The position numbers and the translations under genes were made by a program. A stretch of DNA of 42,754 bases from Kineosporiaceae bacterium (GTDB lineage: Bacteria; Actinomycetota; Actinomycetes; Actinomycetales; Kineosporiaceae). Below the pieces are notes generated by a model. That model saw only the letters and a program-made list of their open reading frames with translations. It made no database searches and was not told where the DNA came from. Shown here piece by piece: positions 40,131-42,754 of the stretch (positions are counted from its first letter, which is position 1; the number at the start of each line of letters is the position of its first letter). Location of the stretch: NCBI GenBank assembly GCA_016794595.1, contig JAEUJN010000028.1, forward strand, positions 1 to 42,754, read 5' to 3'.

Positions 40131-41390
40131 TCAGTACAGGGGTTTCTCGGGTTCCACCTGACGCACCCAGGCGAGCACGCCGCCGTTCAGGTGAACGGCA
40201 TCGGTGCGCCCGGCGGCGTGCAGGGCGGCCAGGGCACGGGCCGACCGGGCACCGGACTTGCAGTAGAGCACCAGCGCCGGGGGCACCGCGTCCTGCGGGT
40301 CGGCGGCCCCGGCGAGCTCGTCCAGCCAGACCAGGATGTCCGGGCGCACCGTGCCGTCCGCGTCGACCAGGCGGCCGACCGGCACCAGCACCGAGCCGTC
40401 GATGGCGACCACCTCGCGTTCGTGGGGCTCGCGCACGTCCACCAGCAGGAAGCGGCGCGTCCCGGCGTCCCGTTCGGCCAGCATCGCGGCCAGCTGCGTC
40501 GGGTCGACCTCACCGGAGGACGGGGCCGGCTCGAGAACCACACAGGCGAACGGGTCATCGACCAGATCGCGCACCGGGACGCGGTCCGGGTCGGGCCGCA
40601 GCCGGACCGTTCTCCAGGTCATCGCCAGGGCGTCGAAGACCAGCAGCCGGCCGACCAGGGGATCGCCGATCCCGCAGATCAGCTTGACCGCCTCGGTGGC
40701 CATCACCGATCCGATCGCGGCGCAGAGCACCCCGAGGACGCCGCCCTCGGCGCACGACGGCACCGCCCCGGGCGGGGGCGCCTGCGGGAACAGGTCGCGG
40801 TAGAGGGGCCCGTGACCTGGCCAGAACACGCTCACCTGACCGTCGAAGCGGTAGATCGACCCCCACACCTCGGGGACGCCGAGCAGCTCGCACGCGTCGG
40901 CGACCAGGTAGCGGGTGGCGAAGTTGTCGGTGCCGTCGAGCACCAGGTCGTAGCCGGCCAGCACGTCCAGGGCGTTCGAGGCATCGAGATGGACGGCGTG
41001 GCGCACCACGTTGACGTGCGGGTTCACCTCGGCGACGGACTCGGCCGCCGAGTCGACCTTGGGCCGGCCGACGTCCGAGCCGCCGTGGATCACCTGGCGT
41101 TGCAGGTTGGAGGGGTCGACCACGTCGTCGTCGATCACCCCGATCGTGCCCACCCCGGCGGCGGCGAGGTAGAGCAGTACCGGGCTGCCCAGGCCTCCGG
41201 CCCCGACCACCGCGACCCGTGCCGCTCTCAGCCGTCGCTGACCGAGCATGCCGACGTCGGGCAGGATCACGTGCCGGGAATAGCGGGCGATCTCCTGCAC
41301 GGACAGTTCCCCGGCGGGCTCGACCAGAGGCCGCAGCGCGGGCGCGAGGGGAGCTCCGTTCACCGGGGGTGTGGTCGGTGGCGACGTCAT
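40131..41390 (-). CDS. moeZ: Adenylyltransferase/sulfurtransferase MoeZ
   Basis: A 419-residue fusion of an E1-like MoeB domain and a rhodanese domain. RYSRHVILPDVGMLGQRRL and VVGAGGLGSPVLLYLA mark the adenylation domain, LDGTDNFATRY is the catalytic region, and SCAEGGVLGVLCAAIGSVM follows in the crossover region. The rhodanese loop is LYCKSGARSARAL, with Cys377 as the persulfide carrier. MoeZ activates and sulfurates ThiS-like sulfur carriers for molybdopterin, cysteine (CysO) and thioamide pathways. ATG 41390 is preferred; the frame opens at 41468. It lies downstream of the PASTA-like gene on the same strand. From memory it corresponds to Rv3206c. Confidence 0.94.
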   Translation of the reverse strand: MTSPPTTPPVNGAPLAPALRPLVEPAGELSVQEIARYSRHVILPDVGMLGQRRLRAARVAVVGAGGLGSPVLLYLAAAGVGTIGVIDDDVVDPSNLQRQVIHGGSDVGRPKVDSAAESVAEVNPHVNVVRHAVHLDASNALDVLAGYDLVLDGTDNFATRYLVADACELLGVPEVWGSIYRFDGQVSVFWPGHGPLYRDLFPQAPPPGAVPSCAEGGVLGVLCAAIGSVMATEAVKLICGIGDPLVGRLLVFDALAMTWRTVRLRPDPDRVPVRDLVDDPFACVVLEPAPSSGEVDPTQLAAMLAERDAGTRRFLLVDVREPHEREVVAIDGSVLVPVGRLVDADGTVRPDILVWLDELAGAADPQDAVPPALVLYCKSGARSARALAALHAAGRTDAVHLNGGVLAWVRQVEPEKPLY

Positions 41391-41458
41391 CGGGTCAGTC
41401 TGCGCGCGTCCCCGCCGGGGGCCAACTCGGTGTGCCCTCGCCGGGCCCGTGCCACTGT

Positions 41459-41965
41459 TCAGCCCCACCCGTTCGCGGACAGCAGCAGCATCACCAGACT
41501 CCCGGGCATGACCTCGAACCCGGCTGCCGGCATCGTGCTGGACACCTGGTCGGAGGTCACCGGGGTGGAGTTCAGGGGCCAGGGCGCGACCTGCCCCACC
41601 AACCGGGCGTCGGCCAGGGCGTCCATGGCGTCCGCCACGGACAATCCGACGACCATGGGCACCTCGACCCTGGTGGGGGCGGATCCGTCGGAGGCGCCGT
41701 TCCCCGAGGCACTGTCGGCCGAGCCACCCTCTGGCGTCGAATCGGCCGAGGGCGTTGCGTCGCCCGAGCCGGCGCCGGACGTCGGCGACGCCCCTGACTC
41801 GGTCGACGGCGACACCTCGACCGTCGAGCCCCTGCCCGGGACGAGTTCACGGATCCAGGAGACCTGCGAGGGCAACGCCATCAACGCGATGAGCACCGAG
41901 ACGACACCGGCGACGGCACCGACCTTTCCCCAGTCGGTCCCGCCCTGTTCTCGTGGATTGGCCAT
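41459..41965 (-). CDS. Membrane-anchored PASTA-like domain protein
   Basis: A 168-residue protein with one membrane segment at about 15-32 (VGAVAGVVSVLIALMALPSQ), a long Ser/Gly/Thr/Glu-rich linker (about residues 45-98) and a C-terminal PASTA-like domain: VPMVVGLSVADAMDALADAR and SSTMPAAGFEVMPGSLVMLLLS. PASTA domains bind muropeptides or beta-lactams when attached to kinases or transpeptidases; here there is neither, so a cell wall adaptor is only a guess. The topology puts the domain outside. It lies between the DUF3152 and moeZ genes, all leftward. Confidence 0.75.
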   Translation of the reverse strand: MANPREQGGTDWGKVGAVAGVVSVLIALMALPSQVSWIRELVPGRGSTVEVSPSTESGASPTSGAGSGDATPSADSTPEGGSADSASGNGASDGSAPTRVEVPMVVGLSVADAMDALADARLVGQVAPWPLNSTPVTSDQVSSTMPAAGFEVMPGSLVMLLLSANGWG

Positions 41966-42091
41966 GATTCCCCACCGGAGAACGGATCACGACGCGCGCC
42001 AACCTAGCAGCCGGCACCGCCCGGCGGACGTCGTCCGGCGCGTTCGTCGATCACACCACCCCCGCTGCCGGCGCTGGGGAGATGGGCCGGC

Positions 42092-42754
42092 TCAGGGGAA
42101 CGGCCAGCTGTTCTTCGTGCAGCCCTGGAGTCCCTTGGTCTGCTGCATCATCACCGGGGCCCGCTTGCCCTTGCCCGGGCACGAGACGTGGTGGTGACCC
42201 AGGACGTGACCGACCTCGTGGTTGACCAGGTAGCGGCGGTACCCGGTGCGATCGCTGCCGTAGTCACGGGTGGAGTTGATCCAGCGGTGGTACGTCAGGA
42301 TCGCCGCCGTCCCCCGCGCGCACGACAGGGTGCCGTTGGTCACCAACGGCCGGCACATGCGGGCCGAGGTCTGCGGGGTGGCCAGCACCACCCGGATGTC
42401 GGCCGCCCGGCCCGAGGTCCGGGCGAAGGTCTTGGTTCCCCCGTGACCCCAGCTGCGGGGATCGTTCAGCGTGGCCATCACGAACGCCGCGAACGCCTGA
42501 CCGTCGACGTCCAGGCCCTTCTCGATCTCGACCCTGACCCGGTACACCCGGCCTCGTCCCGGCGCGGCACTCCCCCCGGCGACGGCGACCAGGGTGCCCG
42601 GTCCCTTCTGGGGCACGGTGGTGCTGCGAACCCCGGCGGCCCGATCGGCGGCGGTGATCCCGGCGGTGGCCCGCCCCGGCCCGGTCTGCGGGACGGCGGC
42701 AGCCGCCGATCCTGCCTCGGCGAGCCGCACCGCGTCCCCGCGGGATCCGACCAG
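42092..42754 (-). CDS. DUF3152 zincin-like protein, 5' end beyond the window
   Basis: The C-terminal 220 residues of a DUF3152 protein; the frame is open to the right edge, so the true N-terminus (probably a signal peptide) is not in the window. The zinc site is YLVNHEVGHVLGHHHVSCPG, an HExxHxxGHxH motif, followed by APVMMQQTKGLQGCTKNSWP, with the Met-containing turn typical of metzincin-like enzymes and two Cys that could form a disulfide with CPGKG. EIEKGLDVDGQAFAAFV and DPRSWG are also family-like. Predicted secreted metalloprotease; substrate unknown. From memory it corresponds to Rv3207c. Confidence 0.93.
   Translation of the reverse strand: MVGSRGDAVRLAEAGSAAAAVPQTGPGRATAGITAADRAAGVRSTTVPQKGPGTLVAVAGGSAAPGRGRVYRVRVEIEKGLDVDGQAFAAFVMATLNDPRSWGHGGTKTFARTSGRAADIRVVLATPQTSARMCRPLVTNGTLSCARGTAAILTYHRWINSTRDYGSDRTGYRRYLVNHEVGHVLGHHHVSCPGKGKRAPVMMQQTKGLQGCTKNSWPFP

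Noticed and set aside
1-42754. CRISPR array, insertion sequence or prophage genes
   Set aside because: No regularly spaced repeats with unique spacers, no transposase, integrase or phage structural motifs were seen on either strand.

Overview
The window comes from the chromosome of a high-GC actinobacterium. Most genes have GC-rich third codon positions, GTG starts are frequent, and several genes belong to families found mainly or only in Actinomycetota: WhiB7, UvrD2, AdnA/AdnB, mycoredoxin, UPF0182, PPA1309, DUF5679 and DUF3152. From memory, the order from about 9.4 kb to the right edge resembles the Mycobacterium tuberculosis block Rv3193c to Rv3207c, so this part looks like core actinobacterial genome. 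The genus cannot be fixed from sequence alone.

Region 1 (1 to 6.8 kb) looks like a sulfur amino acid catabolic cluster. A leftward array encodes a PLP gamma-lyase (mdeA-like), a ThDP-dependent E1-type 2-oxoacid dehydrogenase (mdeB-like), a 12-TM amino acid permease and a truncated SDR oxidoreductase. An Lrp/AsnC regulator (mdeR-like) is divergent from it. The set recalls Pseudomonas putida mdeR-mdeA-mdeB: uptake, gamma-elimination to 2-oxobutyrate, then oxidative decarboxylation.

Region 2 (7.0 to 9.3 kb) is a small, decaying accessory islet. It lies between an intact initiator tRNA gene (9211..9284) and a diverged direct copy of that tRNA's 3' part and downstream flank (about 7023..7107). 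Inside are an XRE regulator with an AT-rich 19-bp palindromic operator, a translationally coupled nucleotidyltransferase gene with a single-base frameshift (a toxin-antitoxin-like pair), and a second short gene that is also frameshifted.

Region 3 (9.4 to 23.2 kb) holds the UPF0182 membrane protein, a PPA1309 protein, a PDZ/Lon-type secreted protease, a DUF2342 zincin-like protein coupled to a Nudix hydrolase, a YgjP-like metallopeptidase, the 51-residue DUF5679 protein, an SGNH hydrolase, a degenerate ThiF-like protein coupled to an ABC1/UbiB kinase, a quinone oxidoreductase and two small proteins.

Region 4 (23.3 to 37.5 kb) combines stress response and DNA repair. whiB7 has a long leader with a WhiB7-type promoter, a 99-codon upstream ORF with a perfect Shine-Dalgarno and an intrinsic terminator, which is the layout of an attenuation switch. 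Around it are uvrD2, mycoredoxin, a seven-bladed PD40 propeller protein, nudC, an APH-like phosphotransferase, and the translationally coupled adnA-adnB helicase-nuclease genes.

Region 5 (37.7 kb to the end) has a secreted beta-propeller protein, the MoeZ adenylyltransferase/sulfurtransferase, a membrane-anchored PASTA-like protein and a DUF3152 zincin that runs off the right edge.
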